This document shows, piece after piece, positions 8,493-16,244 of a stretch of DNA of 58,738 nt. This DNA is from Chloroflexota bacterium. GTDB lineage: Bacteria; Chloroflexota; Dormibacteria; Dormibacterales; Dormibacteraceae. The stretch's first letter is position 1. Every line of letters starts with the position of its first letter. The position numbers and the translations under genes were made by a program. Where the stretch lies: contig VBIU01000016.1 in NCBI GenBank assembly GCA_005880945.1, positions 1 to 58,738 of the forward strand, in the 5' to 3' direction. The notes below the pieces were generated by a model. That model was not told where the DNA came from and did no database searches. It worked only from the letters and a program-made list of their open reading frames with translations.

Positions 8493-9248
8493 TTGTCCGG
8501 CCACTCCAAGTGGGCTGGCATCAAGCACAAAAAGGCGATAGTCGACGCCAAGCGCGGCCAGGCCTTCACGCGCGCCAGCCGCGAGGTGACGATCGCGGCC
8601 AAAGAGGGCGGGGGAAACGTCGACGGCAACTTCAGGCTGCGACTCGCGGTTCAGAAGGCCCGCGAGATCAACATGCCCACCGACAAGATCCAGAACGCGA
8701 TCAAGCGCGGCACCGGCGAGCTGGCGGGCGAAAGGCTGGAAGAGATTCGCTATGAGGGCTACGGACCGGCGGGCGTCGCCGTGATGGTCGACGCCTTTAC
8801 CGACAACCGCAACCGCACCTCGGCCTCGATCCGCAACCGGTTCTCGAAGTTCGGCGGGAACCTGGGCGAGTCCAACTCGGTCGGATGGATGTTCGAGCGC
8901 AAGGGTGTCATCACCGCCAGCGCGGGTAAGAACGATCCCGAGGAGGTGGGCCTCGCCGCGATCGAAGCGGGAGCGGACGACGTCCAGGTGGACGGCAGGT
9001 CGGTCGAGATCACAACCCCTCCATCCGCGTTCGAGAGGGTGAAGAGCGCTGTGGAAGTCCTCGGAGTCGCCATCGAGAATGCCGAGATCACCATGCAGCC
9101 AAAGCAGACTGTGCCGGTGGGCGATGACAAGGCGGCCGCGGTGCTGAGGTTGATGGAGTCACTAGAAGAGGACGACGACGTCCAGCAGGTCTACGCCAAT
9201 TTCGACATCCCAACCAACGTCCTTGAACGCGTCTCAGCACAGGTGTAG
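8493..9248 (+). CDS. yebC: YebC/TACO1-family protein
   Basis: A 251-residue member of the YebC family, starting SGHSKWAGIKHKKAIVDAKRG and containing ARE-x-NMPTDKIQNAIKRGTG and the three-domain YebC fold. YebC proteins were first described as transcription regulators. TACO1 and recent bacterial work support a role in translation of difficult (proline-rich) sequences, so the exact role here is open. TTG 8493 follows GGAGGT at 8478-8483. Its position directly before ruvC is the widespread yebC-ruvCAB arrangement. A -10-like TAGAAT (8455-8460) overlaps the tyrS stop and might give a separate promoter. Confidence 0.93.
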   Translation: MSGHSKWAGIKHKKAIVDAKRGQAFTRASREVTIAAKEGGGNVDGNFRLRLAVQKAREINMPTDKIQNAIKRGTGELAGERLEEIRYEGYGPAGVAVMVDAFTDNRNRTSASIRNRFSKFGGNLGESNSVGWMFERKGVITASAGKNDPEEVGLAAIEAGADDVQVDGRSVEITTPPSAFERVKSAVEVLGVAIENAEITMQPKQTVPVGDDKAAAVLRLMESLEEDDDVQQVYANFDIPTNVLERVSAQV

Positions 9249-9262
9249 AAGCTGATGGATAA

Positions 9263-9757
9263 ATGTCAGGCCCCGCGAACGGATTAATTCTCGGCATCGA
9301 TCCCGGCCTCGCCGGCACTGGATTCGCGCTGCTTTCCGGCTCCGACCTGGTCCTGGCCTGCAGCACGCTGACGACGGGCCCGGGAAGAGATGGGACCAGG
9401 CTGCTGGCTATCACCCGTCACCTCCGCGGCCTGCTATCGGACAATCCGCCGGCGGAAGCATCCCTGGAGGAGCTTTTCATGGGCCGGAACGCGACCAGCG
9501 CGATCGGAGTCGCGCAGGCGAGAGGCGCCATACTCGCGGTCCTCGAGGAATGCGGCGTGCCCGTGTTCGAGTACAAGCCAAGCCAGGTCAAGATGGTCCT
9601 CACCGGCTACGGCAACGCGGACAAGGCCCAGATCGCTCGGATGCTCGGCGCGCAGGTGAAGGTTCCGGAAGGGAAGGTCGACGCGCACGCGATGGACGCC
9701 ATTGCGATCGCCGTATGCCACGCGCGCAGCCGGCGCATGTCGCGAGTGACCGGATGA
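9263..9757 (+). CDS. ruvC: Holliday junction endonuclease RuvC
   Basis: A 164-residue RNase H-fold resolvase that nicks Holliday junctions symmetrically. It shows the first catalytic Asp in GLILGIDPGLAGTGFAL, the second acid in ASLEELFMGRN, and the C-terminal acid pair in KVDAHAMDAIAIAVCHA. Between them are VAQARGAIL and YKPSQVKMVLTGYGNADKAQI, typical of RuvC. The ATG start lies 14 bases after yebC. The gene overlaps ruvA by 4 bases (ATGA), placing it with ruvA and ruvB in one transcription and translation unit. Confidence 0.95.
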   Translation: MSGPANGLILGIDPGLAGTGFALLSGSDLVLACSTLTTGPGRDGTRLLAITRHLRGLLSDNPPAEASLEELFMGRNATSAIGVAQARGAILAVLEECGVPVFEYKPSQVKMVLTGYGNADKAQIARMLGAQVKVPEGKVDAHAMDAIAIAVCHARSRRMSRVTG

Positions 9758-10356
9758 TCGCGCACCTGAGCGGTGTGGTGCGGCGCGCCGGCGCTGACTT
9801 CGTCGTGCTCGATGTCGCGGGCATCGGATACATGGTCAGCGTCAGCACCACGACTCGACAAAAGCTCCCTGCACCGGGGGGCGAGTACGACCTGCACATC
9901 CACACGCACGTCCGCGAGGACCAGCTCGCGCTGTACGGGTTTGCCTCTGTGGAAGAGCTGGATCTGTTCGAGATGCTGATCCAGGTCGATGGGGTCGGAC
10001 CCAAGGTCGGGCTCAACATCCTGAGCGCGGCGAGTCTCGAGGTGCTGAAGCGCGCGATCGTCAGCGAGGACACCGCCCCCATACGCCGCGCCAACGGCGT
10101 CGGCGCGCGCACTGCGGCGAAGGTGATCATCGAGCTCAAACCGCGGCTTGACGCGGTGGCGGAGCTCGAGATGATCCCTCGGGCGGCCGCGCTCGCAGGC
10201 GATGGTGCGGTACCCAAGGCCGTCGAGTCGGCGCTGCGCAACCTCGGCTTCTCCTCCCAGGAGGCACGCATCGGGCTCGAATCGGTGGACTGGAAGTCGA
10301 CGCCGTCGACTCAGAAAGCACTGGCGGATGCGCTTAAAGCGCTGGGAAGGAAATGA
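9754..10356 (+). CDS. ruvA: Holliday junction DNA-binding protein RuvA
   Basis: The 200-residue tetrameric junction-binding partner of RuvB. It has the N-terminal OB fold ([34 protein letters not shown]), two helix-hairpin-helix motifs ([17 protein letters not shown] and [18 protein letters not shown]), a flexible acidic/Ala linker, and the C-terminal RuvB-binding three-helix domain ([20 protein letters not shown]). The ATG start overlaps the ruvC stop (ATGA), and the gene in turn overlaps ruvB by 4 bases. Confidence 0.96.
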   Translation: MIAHLSGVVRRAGADFVVLDVAGIGYMVSVSTTTRQKLPAPGGEYDLHIHTHVREDQLALYGFASVEELDLFEMLIQVDGVGPKVGLNILSAASLEVLKRAIVSEDTAPIRRANGVGARTAAKVIIELKPRLDAVAELEMIPRAAALAGDGAVPKAVESALRNLGFSSQEARIGLESVDWKSTPSTQKALADALKALGRK

Positions 10357-11390
10357 CCGGCGTGCCGCCACGAGACGATCCGGTCCTGGACGCGCGAGCC
10401 GACGACGACCAGTTCGACCTGACGCTCCGCCCACGCGTCCTCTCCGAGTACGTCGGCCAGGAGCAGGTGCGGAACAACCTCGGCATCCTGCTGGAGGCGG
10501 CTCGCCGCCGGGGCGAGCCCGTGGAGCATGTCCTGCTGTGCGGGCCGCCCGGCCTTGGCAAGACCACGCTCGCCCACATCATCGCCAACGAGCTCGGCGT
10601 CGCCATCAAGGTGAGCTCCGGCCCGGCCATCGACCACCAGGGCGCGCTGGGATCGATTCTTTTGAACCTCACCACCCGCGACGTCTTCTTCATCGACGAG
10701 ATCCACCGCCTGAACGCCATCGTCGAGGAATCGCTCTATCCGGCGCTGGAGGATTTCCGTTTCGACGCCGTGCTTGGTAAGGGAGTCGGGGCGAGCGCCG
10801 CCACGCTGCCGCTGCCGCATTTCACCTGTGTCGGAGCTACCACCCGCCAGGGACTGCTCAGCGGTCCTCTGCGCGATCGCTTCGGCGCCGTCTACCGGCT
10901 CGACTTTTACACCAAAGCCGAGCTGGAGAGCATCATCCGCCGGTCGGCGCGAATCCTCGATATCGAGATTCACGAAGACGCGGTGGCCGAGATCGCGCGG
11001 CGCGCGCGCGGGACCCCCCGCATCGCGAACCGCCTCTTGCGCCGGGTGCGCGACTATGCGCAGGTCCGAGGCGACGGCCGAGCGACCGCGGACGCGACCA
11101 AGCAGGCGCTGGCCATGCTCGACATCGACGCCATCGGCCTCGAGCCGCTCGACCGCCAGCTCCTGACGACCCTGATCACCAAGTTCAAGGGCGGCCCCGT
11201 CGGCCTGGACACCATCGCCACGTCGCTTTCGGAGGAGCCGGAGACGATCGAGGACGTGCACGAGCCGTACCTCATCCAGATCGGATTCCTGGCCCGGACG
11301 GCAAGGGGCCGCGTTGCCACCGAGCTCGCGTACAGGCACCTCGGCCTTGTGCCGGCGGACCCAGGGCCGCAGCAGACCCGCCTACTCTAG
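10353..11390 (+). CDS. ruvB: Holliday junction branch-migration ATPase RuvB
   Basis: A 345-residue AAA+ motor that drives branch migration with RuvA. It shows the N-terminal [15 protein letters not shown], Walker A GPPGLGKT (64-71), Walker [12 protein letters not shown], the sensor region [21 protein letters not shown] and a C-terminal winged-helix domain ([37 protein letters not shown]). All key residues are present. The start overlaps the end of ruvA (ATGA). Confidence 0.97.
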   Translation: MTGVPPRDDPVLDARADDDQFDLTLRPRVLSEYVGQEQVRNNLGILLEAARRRGEPVEHVLLCGPPGLGKTTLAHIIANELGVAIKVSSGPAIDHQGALGSILLNLTTRDVFFIDEIHRLNAIVEESLYPALEDFRFDAVLGKGVGASAATLPLPHFTCVGATTRQGLLSGPLRDRFGAVYRLDFYTKAELESIIRRSARILDIEIHEDAVAEIARRARGTPRIANRLLRRVRDYAQVRGDGRATADATKQALAMLDIDAIGLEPLDRQLLTTLITKFKGGPVGLDTIATSLSEEPETIEDVHEPYLIQIGFLARTARGRVATELAYRHLGLVPADPGPQQTRLL

Positions 11391-11397
11391 AAAGTCG

Positions 11398-11604
11398 ATG
11401 CAAGACGTAGGCAGGCTGATCCTCGTCTTCGGCGTGCTGCTGGCCGTGATCGGCGGGGGCTTGATGCTCTTCGGTCGATTCCACCTGCCAGGTGATTTCA
11501 CATTTCGAAGCGGAGGCGTGACCGTCTACGTCCCCATCGCCGCCAGCATCATCTTGTCGATAGTTCTCACAGTCGTTCTGAACGTGTTCTTCCGGCAGCG
11601 ATAA
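11398..11604 (+). CDS. Small two-helix membrane protein, DUF2905 type
   Basis: A 68-residue protein with two hydrophobic helices: GRLILVFGVLLAVIGGGLML and a second spanning VPIAASIILSIVLTVVLNVF. A short loop GRFHLPGDFTFRSGGVTVYV joins them. The G-R-x-x-x-PGD and VYVP elements fit the DUF2905 family, which is often found beside ruv genes. Its function is unknown. It begins 7 bases after ruvB and is probably the last gene of the yebC-ruvCAB unit. Confidence 0.75.
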   Translation: MQDVGRLILVFGVLLAVIGGGLMLFGRFHLPGDFTFRSGGVTVYVPIAASIILSIVLTVVLNVFFRQR

Positions 11605-11761
11605 GAGGGTGGAACGTAAAATTCTCGGGCCGTGCAGGTCCGGGCGACAAGCCCGGGCCGGGCTCCTCCCAGCTTGGCGGGGAGGACGGCCGCGCGTTGG
11701 CGCGGCCGGGAGGGGAGGACCGGCGCAGCAGAATCAAGCCGGACCTTAAGATTCTCGATCT
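11605..11761 (+). other. GC-rich structured stretch upstream of secD
   Basis: This 157-base stretch holds three successive inverted repeats. They are CCGGGC/GCCCGG (11640-11645 with 11651-11656), TCCTCCC/GGGAGGA (11664-11670 with 11680-11686), and a very stable 9-bp stem CGGCCGCGC/GCGCGGCCG closing a GTTG loop (11687-11708). None is followed by a T run, so they do not look like terminators. The block is flanked by two near-identical 21-base copies, the second of which contains the secD start. A small palindromic (REP/MITE-like) insertion or a regulatory leader is possible. Confidence 0.5.
11617..11637 (+). repeat. Near-direct repeat, copy 1 (pairs with 11747-11767)
   Basis: A 21-base segment that matches 11747-11767 at 17 of 21 positions. 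Both copies contain TAA(A/G)AT, then TCTCG, and end in GTGCAG. This copy resembles a promoter -10 box followed by a start-like GTG, but its reading frame does not encode SecD. Confidence 0.7.
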
Positions 11762-11767
11762 GTGCAG
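11747..11767 (+). promoter_or_regulatory. Near-direct repeat, copy 2; likely secD -10 box and start
   Basis: TAAGAT (11747-11752) is a good -10 hexamer lying 9 bases before the GTG start of secD at 11762. No Shine-Dalgarno sequence is visible in the gap, so a leaderless or nearly leaderless secD mRNA is likely (inference). The segment repeats 11617-11637 at 17 of 21 bases. A small inverted repeat AGAT/ATCT (11749-11752 with 11758-11761) straddles TCTCG. Confidence 0.5.
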
Positions 11768-13255
11768 TTAGTCCTCAGCTGGCCCGTCCGCCTGATCGTG
11801 GTGGCGATCTTGATGTTCTCCATCTTCGTCGACGGGGCCGGCTACTTCTATCGGATCGCCAACCACTATCCCTTGACGGGTAACGTGGCCGGGCTGCCGC
11901 CGAACTTCGGGGGTTGGCAGCTCTTCATCCACAAAGGCCTGGACCTTTCGGGTGGGACCCACATCGATTACCAGCTGACCAACTTTCCACCCAACCAATC
12001 CCGCGCCGACGTGCAGCAGCGGACGATCGCCGTGATCTCCAAGCGGGTCAACTCTCTCGGGGTCAGCGAGCCTGAGATCCGCGGGGCGGGAAACAGCAAC
12101 GACCGCATCACCGTCGACCTGGCCGGTGTCACCGCCGACCAGGCGCAGAAGACCATCGGCCGAATCACGAAGCTCGTCTACACGAAATGGGTGAAGGACG
12201 ATAAGGCCACCAGCGGCCCGCACCCCGGCTACAAGCCTGCGCTGACGGGCCTGACCGGGGACGACATCCAGAGTGCGAATGCAACCCTCGATCAGAACGG
12301 CATCGGTTGGGTGGTCAACGTCACCTTCACCCAGGGAGGCGCCGAGGCCTTTGACAAGCTCACGACGGCCAACGTCGCCGCCTGCCAGATCGACACCACC
12401 ACCGGGAGCGCATGCGCCGAGCGGTACCTGACGATCTGGCTCGATCTCACCCAGCAGGACATCGACCAGTGGGACGACCCCACCTACCAGGCCAAGATAA
12501 CTTCCCTCTACAACGCCGCCTGCCTGCCTTCCTCCACCGTCACCTGCGGCAAGCTGCTCGTTGATGCGGTGACCCAGCAGGAGATCGCCGGCGGTAACGC
12601 GCAGATCTCGGGCAACTTCACGCAGCAGAGCGCCAAGGACCTCGCCACCGGCATCAACTCCGGGTCTCTTCCCGTCGACCTGGAGGTCCTGGCGGTGACG
12701 CAGGTCGGCGCCACGCTCGGCGCGGAGTCCGTGAAGCTGAGCCTCGCCGCCGGCTTGCTTGGGTTGGCGATCGTGGTGATCTTCATGATCCTCTACTACC
12801 GCGTGCCCGGCCTCCTCGCGAGCATCGCGCTGCTTTTCTATGCAGGCGCGGTCCTGGCCATATTCAAGGTCGTGCCGGTGACCCTCACCCTCGCCGGCAT
12901 CACCGGCTTCATCCTGTCCGTGGGCATGGCCGTCGACGCCAACGTCCTTATCTTCGAGCGCTTCAAAGAGGAGGTGCGGTCTGGTCGAACCATCCCGGCC
13001 GCTGTCGACGCCGCTGTGCGCCGAGCCTGGCCGGCGATCCGTGACTCCAACACCTCGACGTTCATCACCTGCGTCATCCTTGGATTCATCGGGCCTCCGC
13101 AGGTCAAGGGCTTCGCCATCACGCTCGCCATCGGAGTCGTGGCCAGCCTGATCTCGTCGATCGTGGTCACGCACAACCTGCTGGCCATCGTCCTCACGGC
13201 CGGCGGCTTCCGCAGGCCCGGGCTATTAGGGGTGGATCGTGCTCGAGTCGTCTGA
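11762..13255 (+). CDS. secD: Protein translocase subunit SecD
   Basis: A 497-residue RND-type membrane protein that uses the proton gradient to help SecYEG complete export. An N-terminal membrane helix is followed by a large periplasm-side P1 region beginning HKGLDLSGGTHIDYQL. The C-terminal block of five helices contains GAESVKLSLAAGLLGLAIVV, VTLTLAGITGFILSVGMAVD ANVLIFER and STFITCVILGFIGP. The conserved D-x-N-V-L-I-F-E-R segment is present. secF follows with a 17-base overlap. The GTG start has no clear ribosome-binding site. Confidence 0.95.
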   Translation: MQLVLSWPVRLIVVAILMFSIFVDGAGYFYRIANHYPLTGNVAGLPPNFGGWQLFIHKGLDLSGGTHIDYQLTNFPPNQSRADVQQRTIAVISKRVNSLGVSEPEIRGAGNSNDRITVDLAGVTADQAQKTIGRITKLVYTKWVKDDKATSGPHPGYKPALTGLTGDDIQSANATLDQNGIGWVVNVTFTQGGAEAFDKLTTANVAACQIDTTTGSACAERYLTIWLDLTQQDIDQWDDPTYQAKITSLYNAACLPSSTVTCGKLLVDAVTQQEIAGGNAQISGNFTQQSAKDLATGINSGSLPVDLEVLAVTQVGATLGAESVKLSLAAGLLGLAIVVIFMILYYRVPGLLASIALLFYAGAVLAIFKVVPVTLTLAGITGFILSVGMAVDANVLIFERFKEEVRSGRTIPAAVDAAVRRAWPAIRDSNTSTFITCVILGFIGPPQVKGFAITLAIGVVASLISSIVVTHNLLAIVLTAGGFRRPGLLGVDRARVV

Positions 13256-14252
13256 GGAGGTCGAAGCGCCGGCCGCGGAAGCGCTGTCGGAGGACGTCAA
13301 GGTCGAGCCGGCCAAGGAGGAGTCGCGCCCTGAGCCGCGGGTGAGGAAGCTCGATTTCGTCAGCCGCCGCAACTGGTTCTTCCTGATCTCGCTGATCGTC
13401 ATCATCCCCGGCATCATCTCGATGGCGCGACCCGGGGGAGGCTTCCTGCTCGGGATCGACTTCGCCGGCGGGACCGAGTTCACGTTGAGATTCACCGACA
13501 GGCCGACTGCGCTCGCCGTCGAGAACGCCGTGGCGGCGGAGAACATCCATGGGACCGTGATCTCCGCGGGGGGCGACGAATACATCATCCGAACCGTGCC
13601 GCTGAGCCCCACGGGACAGAGCACCGTCGTGGACCACCTGAAATCCAAGCTGGGCGCGGCAGACGTGCTGTCAGTGCTCGAGGTCGGTGGGACCATTGCC
13701 CGCGAGACCATCGAGCTGGCGCTGCTTGCGGTGGTGGTCGCCTCGATCGCGATTCTCTTCCTGCTCGCGATCCGATTCCGAAACGTGCCGGGCGGTTGGC
13801 GCGCCGGCTTCCAGTTCGGAGGCTCCGCACTGATCGCCCTCCTGCACGACGTGTTCATCCTGGCCGGCATCTTCTCGATCCTCGGCAAGGTCTTTGACCT
13901 ACGCATCGGCGAGATCGACAGCCTCTTTGTGACGGCGGTCCTCACCGTGGTGGGCTTCTCCGTCCATGACACGATCGTCGTGTTCGACCGGATTCGCGAA
14001 AACCTTCGGGTCAGTCAGCGCCTCTCGTTCGAGCAGGTCGTCAACCTCAGCATCATGCAGACGGCGGCCCGGTCGATCATCACGAGCTTCACCGTCGTCC
14101 TGGTGCTGGCTGCGATCCTCATCTCCGGCGGCGACACGCTGAAAGGCTTCGCCCTTGCCCTCATGATCGGCATCGTCTCGGGCACCTACAGCTCGATCTT
14201 CAACGCGGCCCCGCTGCTGGTCGTCTGGCGGAAGCTTCGGCCAGTCAGATAA
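13239..14252 (+). CDS. secF: Protein translocase subunit SecF
   Basis: A 337-residue partner of SecD. An acidic, Pro/Glu-rich N-terminal tail (about 45 aa) is followed by the first membrane helix (WFFLISLIVIIPGIISM), the SecF motif LLGIDFAGGTEFTLRF, and a helix bundle with IALLHDVFILAGIFSIL, VVGFSVHDTIVVFDRIRENL, RSIITSFTVVLVLAAILI and GIVSGTYSSIFNAAPLLVVW. The D-T-I-V-V-F-D-R-I-R-E motif is diagnostic. GTG 13239 begins within the end of secD. Confidence 0.95.
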   Translation: MLESSEEVEAPAAEALSEDVKVEPAKEESRPEPRVRKLDFVSRRNWFFLISLIVIIPGIISMARPGGGFLLGIDFAGGTEFTLRFTDRPTALAVENAVAAENIHGTVISAGGDEYIIRTVPLSPTGQSTVVDHLKSKLGAADVLSVLEVGGTIARETIELALLAVVVASIAILFLLAIRFRNVPGGWRAGFQFGGSALIALLHDVFILAGIFSILGKVFDLRIGEIDSLFVTAVLTVVGFSVHDTIVVFDRIRENLRVSQRLSFEQVVNLSIMQTAARSIITSFTVVLVLAAILISGGDTLKGFALALMIGIVSGTYSSIFNAAPLLVVWRKLRPVR

Positions 14253-14444
14253 CGGGTGTCGATCTGGCGATCTCACCCGTGGGCACGACTCGGTTGCAGA
14301 GCGAGGCGGAGCAAGCCTCCTGATGGGGACGCGGGAAGTAAATTCCCGCTTCCGCTCCACCACCTCCAAGCGACGTGGGTAGTGATTAAGGACGTCAGCG
14401 GAGGGACTCGGCTTCCAGCTATCGTTGAATTTAGATACCCGAAC
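14253..14444 (+). other. Intergenic leader before rimP with a hairpin
   Basis: No gene is visible in this 192-base gap. It contains a perfect 7-bp stem GCGGGAA/TTCCCGC (14331-14337 with 14343-14349, loop GTAAA) and an upstream GAGGC/GCCTC stem-loop. No T run follows. The AT-rich TTGAATTTAGATA just before the rimP ATG may contain a -10 element. Confidence 0.4.
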
Positions 14445-14915
14445 ATGCCGACCTGGCCCATATCGTCTATCAAGGAGCTGATCGAACCCACGCTGAGGCA
14501 CATGGGTTACGAGCTGTATTCGCTCGAGCAATCGGGGCAGTCCGGTCGCACCCTGCGCGTCTCGATCGACCACGCCGAGCCGATCACCATCGAAGACTGC
14601 GAGCGCGTCAGTCGCGTCGTCGGGCCGTTGATCGACCACTCCAACCTCATCGATGGGAGGTACGACCTCGAGGTTTCTTCCCCTGGCGCCGAGCGCCCGC
14701 TGCGCAGCCAGACCGATTACGAACGTTTCAACGGCAAGCGCGTCAACGTCCGCTATCGCAGCGGTGACGCGGACACCGTGGTCGAGGGTCAGCTGGTCGC
14801 CGTCGACGGCGCCGGCATAGCCGTGCAGGCACTGGGTGCGCGCGGTCGCGCGCCCGTCGTTCTGCACATCGCATGGAGTGACGTTGTCGCGGGCAGGCTC
14901 GCGGTCTCATTCTGA
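14445..14915 (+). CDS. rimP: Ribosome maturation factor RimP
   Basis: A 156-residue protein needed for 30S maturation. It shows the RimP N-terminal domain (IKELIEPTLRHMGYELYSLEQ, RTLRVSIDHAEPITIEDCERVSR, DLEVSSPGAERPLRS) and the C-terminal SH3-like domain (FNGKRVNVRYR). ATG 14445 is used because the family starts only a few residues before this block, although the frame is open further upstream. It lies directly before nusA, with which it overlaps by 32 bases, as in most bacteria. Confidence 0.93.
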   Translation: MPTWPISSIKELIEPTLRHMGYELYSLEQSGQSGRTLRVSIDHAEPITIEDCERVSRVVGPLIDHSNLIDGRYDLEVSSPGAERPLRSQTDYERFNGKRVNVRYRSGDADTVVEGQLVAVDGAGIAVQALGARGRAPVVLHIAWSDVVAGRLAVSF

Positions 14916-15909
14916 GCCGTCGACGGAGAGCCTCGCCGAAGCGCTGACCGCGCTGTGCGCTGAGGTCGGCATCCCCTTCGAGGAGATGCTGCACACCGTT
15001 GAATCGGCGCTCGCCGTTGCTTACACGCGAGCTTTCAGCCCGGCGGGCGAGGTCGCCGTGAAGCTCGACACAAAGACCGGCGCTCTCGAGGTGCGCAGCC
15101 GCGTGGTCCGTGATGACGGCAGCGAGATGGTGGAGATGCTGCCGTCCGAGGACTTCAAGCGAATGGCCGCCCAAACGGCGAAGCACGCGGTGCTGCGGCA
15201 CATCCACGATCTCGAGCGCGACAAAGTGCTGCGGGATGTGGCCGAGCACAAGGGCGAGCTGGCCAGCGGCGTCGTCGACCGCATCGAGATGGGAACCGTC
15301 TATGTCGACCTGGGCCGCGCCGAGGGCGTGATGCCGCCGGAAGAGCAGATACCAGGTGAGCAGCTCCGGCCGGGACGTCCCGTGCTGGTCGTGATCATGG
15401 ACGCGCAGCGCAGCACGCGGCAGGCGCAGGTCCGTGTATCACGGGCCTCTCGCAACTTTGTCCACCGGCTGCTCGAGGCCGAGGTGCCCGAGATAAAGGC
15501 CGGCACTGTGCAGGTCAGGGCGATAGCCCGTGAACCGGGATTGCGGACGAAGGTCGGGGTCTCCTCCAGCCAGCCGGGGCTCGATCCGGTAGGAGCCTGC
15601 GTCGGGCCGAAGGGAGTCCGGCATCGAGCGATCCTCAGCGAGCTCGTGACCGAGCACATCGACATAGTTCCGTGGTCGGACGACGCGGAAGCGTTCGTCG
15701 CATCGTCGCTCGGCCCGGCCAAAGCAGAGTCGGTCACTATCGACCGCACAACACGGACTGCGACAGTCCTCGTGCCCCGGACCCAGCTGTCGCTGGCCAT
15801 CGGCCGAGACGGCCAGAACGCGCGACTGGCCGCCAAGCTCACCGGTTTCCGCATCGACATCAAGCCAAGCGATGCTGACGGAGACGCCCCTGTCGAACCG
15901 ACGCCGTGA
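14884..15909 (+). CDS. nusA: Transcription termination/antitermination factor NusA
   Basis: A 341-residue RNA polymerase-binding factor controlling pausing, termination and antitermination. Its parts in order are an N-terminal RNAP-binding domain (LCAEVGIPFEEMLHTVESALAVAY), an S1 domain (GELASGVVDRIEMGTVYVDL), KH1 (PVGACVGPKGVRHRAILSEL, HIDIVPWSDD) and KH2 (LSLAIGRDGQNARLAAKLTG). It lacks the extra acidic repeats of Proteobacteria. TTG 14884 is preferred because GGAG ends 5 bases before it; GTG 14878 is an alternative. Confidence 0.94.
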   Translation: MSRAGSRSHSEPSTESLAEALTALCAEVGIPFEEMLHTVESALAVAYTRAFSPAGEVAVKLDTKTGALEVRSRVVRDDGSEMVEMLPSEDFKRMAAQTAKHAVLRHIHDLERDKVLRDVAEHKGELASGVVDRIEMGTVYVDLGRAEGVMPPEEQIPGEQLRPGRPVLVVIMDAQRSTRQAQVRVSRASRNFVHRLLEAEVPEIKAGTVQVRAIAREPGLRTKVGVSSSQPGLDPVGACVGPKGVRHRAILSELVTEHIDIVPWSDDAEAFVASSLGPAKAESVTIDRTTRTATVLVPRTQLSLAIGRDGQNARLAAKLTGFRIDIKPSDADGDAPVEPTP

Positions 15910-16153
15910 GCCGGTGCGCACCTGCGTGGCCTGCCGGCTGGAGGCCGGCAAATCCGGCCTGGTGCGGATAGTCCGCCGGGCCGACGGCTCCGCGGCGGTC
16001 GATCGAACCGGCCACGCGTCGGGCCGGGGCGCTTACGTCCACGCGCTCGAAGCGTGCATTGAAATTGCCCGCAAGCGAAGAGCTCTGGAGCGGTCGCTGA
16101 AGGCGGTGGTAAGCCCGGAATTGTGGTCTGAGGTTATCGGGTCTCCCGGCTAA
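15872..16153 (+). CDS. ylxR: YlxR/RnpM-family RNA-binding protein
   Basis: A 93-residue basic protein with the family core REPVRTCVACRLEAGKSGLVRIVR, GRGAYVHALEACIEIARKRRALERSL. The CVACR and GRGAY-x-H/C-C motifs are the YlxR signature. Family members bind RNA; in B. subtilis RnpM is reported to modulate RNase P. ATG 15872 overlaps the end of nusA by 38 bases, a normal arrangement in nusA-ylxR-infB operons. The exact start is uncertain by several codons. Confidence 0.88.
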   Translation: MLTETPLSNRRREPVRTCVACRLEAGKSGLVRIVRRADGSAAVDRTGHASGRGAYVHALEACIEIARKRRALERSLKAVVSPELWSEVIGSPG

Positions 16154-16168
16154 CGCCCCTCACCCTGG

Positions 16169-16191
16169 CCCTCTCCCCGGAAGGGAGAGGG
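16169..16191. repeat. REP-like palindrome before infB
   Basis: A perfect 9-bp inverted repeat CCCTCTCCC / GGGAGAGGG with loop CGGAA lies between ylxR and infB, preceded by CCCCTCACCCTGG. The shape and wording resemble short extragenic palindromes scattered through many high-GC genomes. No T run follows, so it is not a typical terminator. A CATAAT hexamer at 16228-16233 may serve as an infB -10 box. Confidence 0.5.
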
Positions 16192-16244
16192 GATCCTCCC
16201 TCAGGTTTCGGAATTGGCCGGGACGGCATAATCAGTAGTTCGGC

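Noticed and set aside
11632-11883. Small open frame starting at the first GTGCAG copy upstream of secD
   Set aside because: It is Arg-rich, runs out of frame into secD and shows no similarity to SecD beyond the duplicated start bases.
14260-14395. tRNA-like sequence in the rimP leader (hairpins followed by CCACCA)
   Set aside because: A tRNA gene precedes rimP in some bacteria, but there is no T-loop GTTCRA sequence, and the ends do not pair as an acceptor stem. I treat it as leader hairpins only.
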